Shown piece by piece: positions 15,441-22,425 of a DNA stretch of 23,357 nucleotides. The notes beneath the pieces are model-generated. The model saw only the letters and a list, made by a program, of their open reading frames with translations, searched no databases and was not told the DNA's origin. Source of the DNA: a virus; the IMG/VR virus record IMGVR_UViG_3300012936_000177, positions 1 through 23,357 of that record. One strand, written 5' to 3'. Position 1 is the first letter of the stretch, and every line of letters begins with the position of its first letter. The position numbers and the translations under genes were made by a program.

Positions 15441-17195
15441 ATGAAAAATTTAGACTTAATATCAGAAGAACTATTTAATAAAATACGTGGGCGTTTTCCA
15501 AGCGTTACTATTGGTAATGCAGACGGACAGGTTACTAACAAACCAAATGAAGCAAGATTTTTTGATTTTGACTTCAAAGAAGGTACTGTCAATCTAGGTA
15601 AAGTAAGCGTAAGTGTATCAGAAGAAGCAATAGAAGTTATGTATAGTGACAACTTTGTTGCAGAGCAAGATGAAATAACAAAAGAAAAATGGTATAATTT
15701 CCTCAAGGAACTTAGACAATTTAGCAAAAAAAGGTTAATGAAATTTGATACTAGGAATTTAAATAAGTCTAATTTAGATCGTAGAGACTACAAATTTTTG
15801 GCAACAAATCGCGGAGATAATACAATGGCTGAATCAAAAATGTATGGCACTAGTAAAATAAGCTACCAAAATGTAGATAATGCTAGGCTAGTAATCAAAC
15901 ACACAGAAAGTGTTAATCAAGAAAGTGTAAACGGACGTATTAGAAATATTGGTAAAATTTATATTGAAAGTGCAGACGGTGAACGTTTCTTATATCCATA
16001 CAAACATTTAACTGGTGCAAGAGCAATGGCAAGGCACGTTGCAGAAGGTGGTAAACCATTTGATGATTTTGGCACACACATTGTAGGGCTAAGTGAAGAA
16101 CTGAACAAACTCCGCAAGTTCAAATCTTACATGGGCCGTTCAAGTGTAATGGCAGAAAGCCTTAAAGATTATATGCCAGTAGTACAAGACAGAATTTCTA
16201 CAGTTAAGAAAACAATTGAATCTCTGCAAAAGCCATTATTTTATAAGACAGCATTTGAATCTTTTGAAAAGCCAATGATGGAAGAAGTACCAAACGATGT
16301 TGCAGAAAATTGGGTTGACCAACTTACAATTAAGCAATTTAACGAAGAACTTAAAGATGTATTTCCTTACATTTATAACTTAGTAAGCGAAGCAACGAAG
16401 GCAGAAGAAGTAGGACCTGAAGGACTTGCTGAAGATCACAGAGAAAAGTACACAGTACAAAAAGGCGACACACTTTACAGCATTGCTAGAGAAATGGTAA
16501 AGTATGAAATGCAGGGTATGAGTGTTCCAGAAGCAGTGCAAGAACTTGCAGAAATAAATGGTATAGATGATCCTGCAATGATACAACCAGGCATGGTTTT
16601 AAATATTCCTTGGAACATGGGAGCAGTAGGCGGTGATCCTATAACTGGTGAACCAATTACTAGAGGACTACCACATGGACATAGTACTGAAGCATCAATT
16701 GAAGATGCATTTGAATCTATGATGGGACAGTTTGCTGAAGGTAAGGATTGTGAATGCAAAGAGCATAATGATCATTCAAAATGCGACGATGACTGTGATT
16801 GCAAAGAATCAGTAACAGAAGAAGAAAAGAACGAAGATGAAACAGAAGGTAATAAGTTTACTAAACAACTGAAAAAGGCAAGAGATAATGGCGATGATGA
16901 AATCGATATGGGCGATAAAAAAATACCAGTAACCGAGTTTGTTTTATCCTTGTTTGATAGAGAAACTGGACAATTTCCAAAAGGCGAAACAGCAGTCCTT
17001 ACAGCAATCGAAAAAGACTATGGTGAACAATTTATTGAACCTGCAAAACAGTTTATAGAAAAAATTAATGCAACATATGAACAATACACTACACCAGACC
17101 AAGAAATAATTGTCGACGATGAACCACAAGGTACTGTTATGGAACCAACAATCGGACAAGAAGAAGCAGATCTTAAAAGATTAGCAGGAATATAA
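15441..17195 (+). CDS. LysM-domain protein, likely virion-associated
   Basis: The 584-residue protein has a conserved-looking N-terminal region (residues 1-130, with LFNKIRGRFPSVTIG and ARFFDFDF). A second region (about 138-240) contains YQNVDNARLVIKH, ERFLYPYKHLTGARAMARHV and LRKFKSYMGRSSVMAE. A LysM domain follows at about 336-389 (YTVQKGDTLYSIAREM ... INGIDDPAMIQPGMVLNIP), then a Cys/His/Asp cluster at 436-456 and an acidic C-terminus. LysM binds N-acetylglucosamine-containing wall polymers. Similar proteins lie near terminase genes in marine T4-like phages, to my recollection. No catalytic lysis domain or signal peptide is visible, so a structural or DNA-delivery role is inferred. It follows gp17 with 13 bases between, behind its own late box. 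Confidence 0.75.
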   Translation: MKNLDLISEELFNKIRGRFPSVTIGNADGQVTNKPNEARFFDFDFKEGTVNLGKVSVSVSEEAIEVMYSDNFVAEQDEITKEKWYNFLKELRQFSKKRLMKFDTRNLNKSNLDRRDYKFLATNRGDNTMAESKMYGTSKISYQNVDNARLVIKHTESVNQESVNGRIRNIGKIYIESADGERFLYPYKHLTGARAMARHVAEGGKPFDDFGTHIVGLSEELNKLRKFKSYMGRSSVMAESLKDYMPVVQDRISTVKKTIESLQKPLFYKTAFESFEKPMMEEVPNDVAENWVDQLTIKQFNEELKDVFPYIYNLVSEATKAEEVGPEGLAEDHREKYTVQKGDTLYSIAREMVKYEMQGMSVPEAVQELAEINGIDDPAMIQPGMVLNIPWNMGAVGGDPITGEPITRGLPHGHSTEASIEDAFESMMGQFAEGKDCECKEHNDHSKCDDDCDCKESVTEEEKNEDETEGNKFTKQLKKARDNGDDEIDMGDKKIPVTEFVLSLFDRETGQFPKGETAVLTAIEKDYGEQFIEPAKQFIEKINATYEQYTTPDQEIIVDDEPQGTVMEPTIGQEEADLKRLAGI

Positions 17196-17210
17196 AATAA
17201 TTTCAATAAT

Positions 17211-17238
17211 TTAGCAGAAAGAGGTTGACTTCTGCTAA
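17211..17238. repeat. Inverted repeat overlapping the gp32 promoter -35 region
   Basis: Perfect 9-bp arms ttagcagaa (17211-17219) and ttctgctaa (17230-17238) flank a 10-base spacer that contains most of the -35 hexamer. There is no T-run after it, so it is a poor terminator. Its position suits an operator. Confidence 0.7.
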
Positions 17239-17253
17239 ATAACAATGTATAGT
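17225..17253 (+). promoter_or_regulatory. Sigma70-type promoter for gp32-uvsX-uvsY block
   Basis: TTGACT at 17225-17230, a 17-bp spacer and TATAGT at 17248-17253; one mismatch to consensus in each hexamer. Transcription would start near 17260, leaving a leader of about 55 bases before gp32. The leader holds a strong ribosome binding site AAGGAGG (17302-17308) and a direct repeat aggcacaa (17278-17285 and 17306-17313), the second copy overlapping that site. Confidence 0.8.
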
Positions 17254-17315
17254 ACGTATTATGTGCTGTACAAATTTAGGCACAATGCAATAGGCAAATA
17301 TAAGGAGGCACAACT

Positions 17316-18311
17316 ATGGCATCATTAGCAGAAATTAGAGCTAAACTTAAAGAACAAGAATCACGCTCAGGTGGTTCGCAAGGACCAAGCGGTCCAAACC
17401 CAATCTACCCATTTTGGAATATCAAAGAAGGCGCAAGTGCAACACTGCGGTTCCTTCCTGATGGAGATCAAGACAACACGTTCTTCTGGAAAGAGCGTTT
17501 GATGATTAAACTTCCTTTTGCAGGAGTAAAAGGCGAAACTGACTCACGTCCAGTACAAGTACAGATTCCTTGTATGGAAATGTATGGCGACAGCTGTTCA
17601 ATCCTACAGGAAGTACGTGGTTGGTTTAAAGATCCAAGTCTTGAAGATATGGGTCGTAAGTACTGGAAGAAGAGAAGTTATATCTTCCAAGGCTTTGTAA
17701 CAGAAAATCCTTTAGCGGATGATGAAGCACCAGAAAATCCAATTCGTAGATTCATTATTGGTCCACAGATCTTCCAGATCATCAAGCAGGCGCTTATGGA
17801 TCCAGACATGGAAGAACTGCCAACAGATTATACTGCTGGTGTAGACTTCCGTCTAAACAAAACTTCAAAAGGTGGTTATGCAGACTATAGCACAAGTAAT
17901 TGGGCACGTAGAGAGCGTCCACTAGATGATGCCGAAATGCAAGCAGTGAACACACATGGCTTGTTTAACCTTTCAGACTTTCTTCCTAAGAAGCCAACTG
18001 ACGTTGAGCTAAAAGTTATGCAAGAAATGTTCGAAGCATCAGTAGACGGTGAAGCATATGATGCAGATCGTTGGAGCAACTACTTCCGTCCAGCAGGAAT
18101 GGCGGCAAGAACAGGTGATCCTAACACAGCATCATCAAATGGTACAGCAACTTCAATGACTTCGCCAGAACCTACACCTGCTCCTGCTGTAGAGGCGGCA
18201 CCTACGCCAACACCAGAAGCAACACCAGAGCCAGCCAAAGAAGAACCAGCGGCGGCATCTAGTGATGGTGCAGACATTCTTGCAATGATCAGAGCACGTC
18301 AAGGACAATAA
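17316..18311 (+). CDS. 32: Single-stranded DNA-binding protein gp32
   Basis: gp32 coats ssDNA at the replication fork and during recombination and interacts with UvsX and UvsY. The 331-residue protein has a Gly/Pro N-terminal linker, an OB-fold region starting near residue 31 (PFWNIKEGASATLRFLPDG), the CMEMYGDSC loop (86-94), and an RFIIGPQIFQIIKQAL helix region. A Pro/Ala/Thr/Glu linker (about 270-310) and a short conserved end follow. The T4 zinc site (H64, C77, C87, C90) is only partly kept: C86 and C94 are present, but the His and the last Cys have no counterpart. The far C-terminus (DILAMIRARQGQ) is not acidic, unlike T4. AAGGAGG gives a strong start. Translation self-control as in T4 is possible; the leader is AT-rich and carries repeats. 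Confidence 0.9.
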   Translation: MASLAEIRAKLKEQESRSGGSQGPSGPNPIYPFWNIKEGASATLRFLPDGDQDNTFFWKERLMIKLPFAGVKGETDSRPVQVQIPCMEMYGDSCSILQEVRGWFKDPSLEDMGRKYWKKRSYIFQGFVTENPLADDEAPENPIRRFIIGPQIFQIIKQALMDPDMEELPTDYTAGVDFRLNKTSKGGYADYSTSNWARRERPLDDAEMQAVNTHGLFNLSDFLPKKPTDVELKVMQEMFEASVDGEAYDADRWSNYFRPAGMAARTGDPNTASSNGTATSMTSPEPTPAPAVEAAPTPTPEATPEPAKEEPAAASSDGADILAMIRARQGQ

Positions 18312-18320
18312 TAAATTATG

Positions 18321-18340
18321 TAGGGGAGAAATCCCCTACA
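18321..18340 (+). terminator. Perfect stem-loop with GAAA loop between gp32 and uvsX
   Basis: An 8-bp stem gtagggga/tcccctac is closed by a GAAA tetraloop. It is followed only by acttt, so termination would be partial at best. It may be an attenuator or mRNA 3'-end protection site that lets gp32 exceed UvsX in amount. Confidence 0.6.
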
Positions 18341-18363
18341 CTTTGACTTAACAAGGAGAAACT

Positions 18364-19443
18364 ATGGCAAAGGCATTTGATCCGAGTAAGTTTCGGACAC
18401 AACTAACTAAATCTATTACAGGCATGAGTGCAGGTTTTAATGATCCTACTGATTGGATTTCGACAGGTAATTATGCACTTAACTATCTAGTATCAGGCGA
18501 CTTTAACAAAGGCGTTCCGCTAGGTAAGGTAACTGTATTTGCAGGCGAATCAGGTGCAGGTAAAAGTTACATTTGTGCAGGCAACATTGTAAAAGCCGCA
18601 CAAGAACAAGACATCTTTGTAGTTCTTATTGACTCGGAGAATGCACTTGATGAAGCGTGGCTACATGCTTTAGAAGTAGATACGTCAGAAGACAAACTAT
18701 TAAAATTAAACATGTCAATGATAGACGATGTTGCAAAAACAATTTCAACATTCATGGATGATTATCGTTCAATGGCTGAAGAAGATCGTCCTAAAGTTTT
18801 ATTTGTAATTGATTCATTAGGTATGTTACTTACACCTACAGATATCGATCAGTTTAACAAAGGTGATATGAAAGGTGATATGGGTCGTAAACCTAAACAG
18901 TTGACTGCACTTGTTCGTAACACAGTGAACATGATTGGTTCGCATAATGTAGGACTTGTGTGTACTAACCATACATATGCATCGCAAGATATGTTTGATC
19001 CAGATGATAAGATATCAGGTGGACAAGGCTTTATCTATGCTTCATCTATTGTAGTAGCAATGAAAAAGTTGAAACTAAAAGAAGATGAAGATGGTAATAA
19101 AGTTAGCGATGTACGTGGTATTCGTGCAGGTTGTAAAGTAATGAAGACACGTTACGCAAAACCTTTTGAAGGTGTACAGGTAAAGATTCCATATGAAACA
19201 GGTATGGATCCTTATAGTGGACTTGTTGATATGTTTGAAAAACAAGGATTACTTGTAAAACAAGGCAATAGATTAAAATATGTTGACCTAGCAGGTAATG
19301 AACATCTCGATTATCGTAAACAATGGGTTGGTGGAAAACTTGATTTGATTATGTCTGAATACAACCAAAAAGTTAGTCCTGTGGTAAATACCGCAGACGA
19401 CGATGTTGTAGAAGAACTAGTCGAAGAAATAATCGAGGAGTAA
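18364..19443 (+). CDS. uvsX: UvsX recombinase (RecA-like)
   Basis: UvsX forms ATP-dependent filaments on ssDNA and carries out strand exchange for recombination-dependent replication and repair. The 359-residue protein has Walker A GESGAGKS (residues 61-68), the acidic VVLIDSENALD segment (86-96), Walker B VLFVIDSLGML (145-155) and the TNHTY segment near 201 typical of UvsX/RecA L2-region neighbours. The acidic C-terminus (DDDVVEELVEEIIEE) matches the regulated tails of this family. T4 UvsX is about 391 residues. It lies 52 bases after gp32 with AAGGAGA upstream, and with the probable UvsY gene downstream it forms the recombination mediator set. Confidence 0.93.
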   Translation: MAKAFDPSKFRTQLTKSITGMSAGFNDPTDWISTGNYALNYLVSGDFNKGVPLGKVTVFAGESGAGKSYICAGNIVKAAQEQDIFVVLIDSENALDEAWLHALEVDTSEDKLLKLNMSMIDDVAKTISTFMDDYRSMAEEDRPKVLFVIDSLGMLLTPTDIDQFNKGDMKGDMGRKPKQLTALVRNTVNMIGSHNVGLVCTNHTYASQDMFDPDDKISGGQGFIYASSIVVAMKKLKLKEDEDGNKVSDVRGIRAGCKVMKTRYAKPFEGVQVKIPYETGMDPYSGLVDMFEKQGLLVKQGNRLKYVDLAGNEHLDYRKQWVGGKLDLIMSEYNQKVSPVVNTADDDVVEELVEEIIEE

Positions 19444-19448
19444 AACAC

Positions 19449-19685
19449 ATGGACGAAAGTCAAATCGTTGATGTATGGACATTATTTAAAGAATATATGG
19501 ATAAGAAAAATCTAGATGTTGCTGCCGAGCGGTTTGTAGATTTACTTGCTGATTACGGAGTTGATGATCATACGCTTACACAAGTATTAGGATCAGACAA
19601 TACTTTAGATAATGCTATAAATTATTTTTTAGATATTGATGCTGAAAATTACGAAGAAGATGATCCTTGGGATGATGAAGATTAA
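19449..19685 (+). CDS. Small acidic protein between uvsX and uvsY, unknown
   Basis: I do not recognise this 78-residue protein. It is strongly acidic, especially the last 20 residues (DIDAENYEEDDPWDDED). It appears all-helical, with no cysteine or membrane segment. A ribosome binding site GAGGAG lies at the end of uvsX, 5 bases separate it from the uvsX stop, and its TAA shares one base with the next ATG (TAATG), so all three genes are translationally linked. The acidic tail could mimic DNA or bind basic recombination proteins, or regulate UvsX; this is inference only. Confidence 0.8.
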   Translation: MDESQIVDVWTLFKEYMDKKNLDVAAERFVDLLADYGVDDHTLTQVLGSDNTLDNAINYFLDIDAENYEEDDPWDDED

Positions 19686-20140
19686 TGGGTTGGTATAGCG
19701 AAATATCTCGTGACGTATCTAAGATACCAAACGCAGTAAATTATTTTGAAGGCGAACTTAACCAAGCTCGTGTTGAAGTAAAATTAAAAGGTAATGTTGA
19801 ACGTGCGGCCGCTGAAATGCCTGGCATCGTTGAACATAGATTTAATCAACTGCAAGAGATTGAAGCTATACTAAACTATTTAAATATTGAACTAAGACGT
19901 CTTCGTAGTTCTTATTTCAAAAAATATCTTGAAAATTATCAACGAGCTCTGTCTAGCCGCGACGTTGAAAAATACGTTGACGGCGAGGCAGATGTTGTTG
20001 ACTACGAAAAAATTATCAACGAATTTGCGCTTTTGCGTAATAAATGGTTAGGAGTATTAAAGGCTCTTGATCAAAAACAGTGGCAAATAACCAATGTAGT
20101 AAAACTTCGTGTTGCTGGTATGGAAGATGCAACATTATAA
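19685..20140 (+). CDS. uvsY: Probable UvsY recombination mediator
   Basis: UvsY loads UvsX onto gp32-covered ssDNA. The 151-residue protein is near T4 UvsY size (137) and is all-helical. It has a central LRRLRSSYFKKYLENYQRALSS-type basic helix (residues about 70-92), then KYVDGEADVVDYEKIINEFALLRN, and an ending LDQKQWQITNVVKLRVAGMED. The last stretch is comparable in layout to the T4 UvsY C-terminus (ALDAIKSRGFAIKHIQDMRAFE). Sequence resemblance to T4 is weak; position directly downstream of uvsX supports the call. It starts at an ATG overlapping the preceding stop and ends within an exact T4 late box. Confidence 0.75.
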   Translation: MGWYSEISRDVSKIPNAVNYFEGELNQARVEVKLKGNVERAAAEMPGIVEHRFNQLQEIEAILNYLNIELRRLRSSYFKKYLENYQRALSSRDVEKYVDGEADVVDYEKIINEFALLRNKWLGVLKALDQKQWQITNVVKLRVAGMEDATL

Positions 20141-20143
20141 ATA
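20136..20143 (+). promoter_or_regulatory. Late promoter box (TATAAATA) for sugar cassette
   Basis: TATAAATA is identical to the T4 late consensus and overlaps the uvsY stop codon (20138-20140). A leader with AGGAAGGA (20147-20154) precedes ATG 20161. Confidence 0.88.
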
Positions 20144-20160
20144 CATAGGAAGGATTGCCA

Positions 20161-21018
20161 ATGGAAGATTTCACATACCTAATAGACAAAATTTATTCTG
20201 CTAAATTTACAGAAAATCCATTTAAATTTATATATGTAGAAGATTTTTTTACAGAGGATCATTTTACAAGAATTACAAATTGTAAACAAATAAAAGTTCC
20301 TCAGTTTAAATCTACAGAAGAAATGTGTAGTAGGCTTACTGACGAATTTAAATACAAACCTCAACCTTTTCCAGGATGCACTACTAGTGTAAAAAGTTAT
20401 ATTGAATGGTATAACAATAAAGATGTAGGAAAAGGAGTTGCAAACCAAGACCTTCTTGAAGGTTATGGTGTAGCCTTCAGATTGAAATATTATGAAGATA
20501 AAATACTAGAAGAACTTGTAGATTTCTTTAATAGCCAAGCCTGGCACAAATGTATAAAAAAGAAATTCAAAAAGTCGGGTGAAACTGGTGTTGATACTGC
20601 TATACAAAAATATGTAAGTGGGTATGAAATTAGCCCTCACCCGGATATCAGACGTAAATGTGCGACCTATATGATTAATATAAACACTCACGACGAAGCT
20701 GAGCATTTAGGTCTACACACTCATTTTATGGATTTTGAAGATAAAAGAAAATGGATATTTGAAGAATGGAGAACAAATACAACGAAAGATACATGTTGGG
20801 TGCCTTGGGATTGGGCTAAAACTTCTTTCGAACATTCAAAAAACAATTCAATTACAATGTTTGCTCCAGATTATAATACCTTACATGCTGTGAAGTTAGA
20901 TTACGATCATACTAAATTACAGAGAACACAAGTGTATGGTAACCTGTGGTATAAAGGAGATAGTATACCTAAAGTAGCAAAAGCAAATTGGAAAAGTTTA
21001 GATGCAATACAAACGTAA
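20161..21018 (+). CDS. 2OG-Fe(II) oxygenase-like protein
   Basis: Members of this superfamily use 2-oxoglutarate, O2 and Fe(II) to hydroxylate proteins, sugars or bases. The motif is visible: GYEISPHPDIRRKC gives H160 and D162, FAPDYNTLHAVKLDY gives the distal H242, and R255 (in QRTQVYGNLWY) would hold 2-oxoglutarate. The 285-residue protein is of a type I associate with marine T4-like phages. Start ATG 20161 has AGGAAGGA six bases upstream; an in-frame TTG at 20155 abuts that site and is unlikely. It opens a late unit with overlapping methyltransferase and pyruvyl-transferase genes, so the substrate may be a glycan or virion protein; this is inference. Confidence 0.75.
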   Translation: MEDFTYLIDKIYSAKFTENPFKFIYVEDFFTEDHFTRITNCKQIKVPQFKSTEEMCSRLTDEFKYKPQPFPGCTTSVKSYIEWYNNKDVGKGVANQDLLEGYGVAFRLKYYEDKILEELVDFFNSQAWHKCIKKKFKKSGETGVDTAIQKYVSGYEISPHPDIRRKCATYMININTHDEAEHLGLHTHFMDFEDKRKWIFEEWRTNTTKDTCWVPWDWAKTSFEHSKNNSITMFAPDYNTLHAVKLDYDHTKLQRTQVYGNLWYKGDSIPKVAKANWKSLDAIQT

Positions 21019-21655
21019 AGAGGACAATGTTATATTTCCTTGGTTGCAAAAAAATCTACAACCACAAACTAAAATTATTGACATAGGTGCAAGAAAGGGT
21101 AACTGGTATAGAAATATAGCAAAGTTTTTTCCTGACAGTGAAGCACATCTATTTGAGCCTACTCCTAAAATTGTTAATATTATAAAACCAAAGTTTAAGA
21201 AAAAACATCAGCATGTTCATCAAACAGCATTAAGTAACGAACAAGGAAATTTAGATTTTCATATTGATCTTGAACTAGGAGGATGGAGCGGCCTAACAAA
21301 GCAAAGAGAAAACGGTAAGTATCAAACTATACAAGTAGAGGTAAAAACACTAGACAGCTTCAATTTCAAAAATGTAGGTTTAATAAAAATAGATGTAGAA
21401 GGTAATGAACTAAAAACACTAATAGGTTCAACTCAAACAATAATAGATAGTAACCCGATTATATATTTTGAATGTGCAGATGTACACATGGTTAATTACA
21501 ACTACGGTAGTTCTGAAATATTTGATTTTTTTGAAAGCATAGATTATAAAATAATTGATCTTGACTTTAACACATGTACTAAACAAAGATTATTAGAACA
21601 CACAGCATCAAGTTCTAGTTTTTACCATAATTTTATAGCATGTCCAAAACAATAG
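21002..21655 (+). CDS. FkbM-family methyltransferase
   Basis: S-adenosylmethionine-dependent methyltransferase; FkbM proteins commonly O-methylate sugars in polysaccharides and natural products. The 217-residue protein has motif I IIDIGARKGNWYR (residues 25-37), HLFEPTP (49-55), an ALSNEQGNLDFH strand region (76-87) and IKIDVEGNELKTL (128-140), the typical FkbM signature. It overlaps the oxygenase gene by 17 bases and the next gene by 16, indicating translational coupling. No membrane segment or signal peptide. The acceptor is not predictable from sequence. Confidence 0.88.
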   Translation: MQYKRKEDNVIFPWLQKNLQPQTKIIDIGARKGNWYRNIAKFFPDSEAHLFEPTPKIVNIIKPKFKKKHQHVHQTALSNEQGNLDFHIDLELGGWSGLTKQRENGKYQTIQVEVKTLDSFNFKNVGLIKIDVEGNELKTLIGSTQTIIDSNPIIYFECADVHMVNYNYGSSEIFDFFESIDYKIIDLDFNTCTKQRLLEHTASSSSFYHNFIACPKQ

Positions 21656-22401
21656 AAGTACATAGAAAAGTACATAATAACGTAGGTGATTATTTTTGTA
21701 ATCCAAGCCGTTACTTTAGTATTGACGTTGACTCGCAAGAATTAATGTATAATCCTACTCCTTTAGATGATAAAGATTTGATAGTAGGAGGTGGCGGCCT
21801 AATACATAAAAAATTTAGCAAACACATACAAATGCTTTTAGATAAAAATCCTAAAACTACAACTCTTTGGGGTATAGGACATAATTTTGGTGCAAAGCAT
21901 GTTAGCAAAGTAGGTGATGTGTATTATCCTGATTGGATAGAACGTTGCGATCTTATTGGTATAAGAGATTGGATTGACGGATATCACAAATGGTATTTGC
22001 CTTGTGTAAGTTGTATGCATCCTTGTTTTAGTTGGGACTATAAGGTTAGGCACGACACTGTATATTTCATTCATGCATATAAAACAAAATATCAAAGCAA
22101 CGAAATGCCTGTTATGAAAAACAACAAAATGAATTTTGAAGATGTTATTGCATTTTTAGGAAGTGCAGAAACAGTTGTGACAGATAGTTATCATGGTGCA
22201 TATTGGGCACAACTATTAGGAAAAAATGTACACGTTGCTAGTTGGAGCGTTAAGTTTGATCATATGAAGCACCAACCTAATTTCCTTGAATCTATCAATA
22301 GTCCTTTACCTAGTATTAAAAATAAAATACCTGGATTTTTAGAAGAATGTCAAGAACACAATAGAAATTTTTATTTGAAGTTTCGAAACATTACTTCTTA
22401 G
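21640..22401 (+). CDS. Polysaccharide pyruvyl transferase-like protein
   Basis: The family (PS_pyruv_trans, CsaB-like) moves pyruvate from phosphoenolpyruvate to sugars to form ketal-pyruvylated glycans. In this 253-residue protein, NNVGDYFCNPSRYF (13-26), LIVGGGGLIHKKF (47-59), TLWGIGHNFGAKH (75-87), LIGIRDW (105-111) and SAETVVTDSYHGAYWAQLLGK (175-195) are the characteristic segments. It is shorter than many bacterial members (about 300-380), with a reduced middle. A Cys-rich PCVSCMHPCF (121-130) sits mid-protein. Overlap with the FkbM gene places it in the same late unit. It could instead transfer another group within a GT-B-like fold. Confidence 0.78.
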   Translation: MSKTIEVHRKVHNNVGDYFCNPSRYFSIDVDSQELMYNPTPLDDKDLIVGGGGLIHKKFSKHIQMLLDKNPKTTTLWGIGHNFGAKHVSKVGDVYYPDWIERCDLIGIRDWIDGYHKWYLPCVSCMHPCFSWDYKVRHDTVYFIHAYKTKYQSNEMPVMKNNKMNFEDVIAFLGSAETVVTDSYHGAYWAQLLGKNVHVASWSVKFDHMKHQPNFLESINSPLPSIKNKIPGFLEECQEHNRNFYLKFRNITS

Positions 22402-22412
22402 TTATATACGCA

Positions 22413-22420
22413 CATAAATA
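22413..22420 (+). promoter_or_regulatory. Late promoter box (CATAAATA), leaderless type
   Basis: CATAAATA followed by tcatt and ATG at 22426; the A of the ATG is the sixth base after the box, exactly as before 8017. No Shine-Dalgarno. Confidence 0.7.
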
Positions 22421-22425
22421 TCATT

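Noticed and set aside
15284-15727. Minus-strand 147-codon open frame across the gp17/LysM gene junction
   Set aside because: Antisense to two well-supported genes and to a late promoter; no independent start signals.
20155-20160. TTG start for the oxygenase gene
   Set aside because: It directly abuts the AGGAAGGA ribosome binding site with no spacing; ATG 20161 has six bases.
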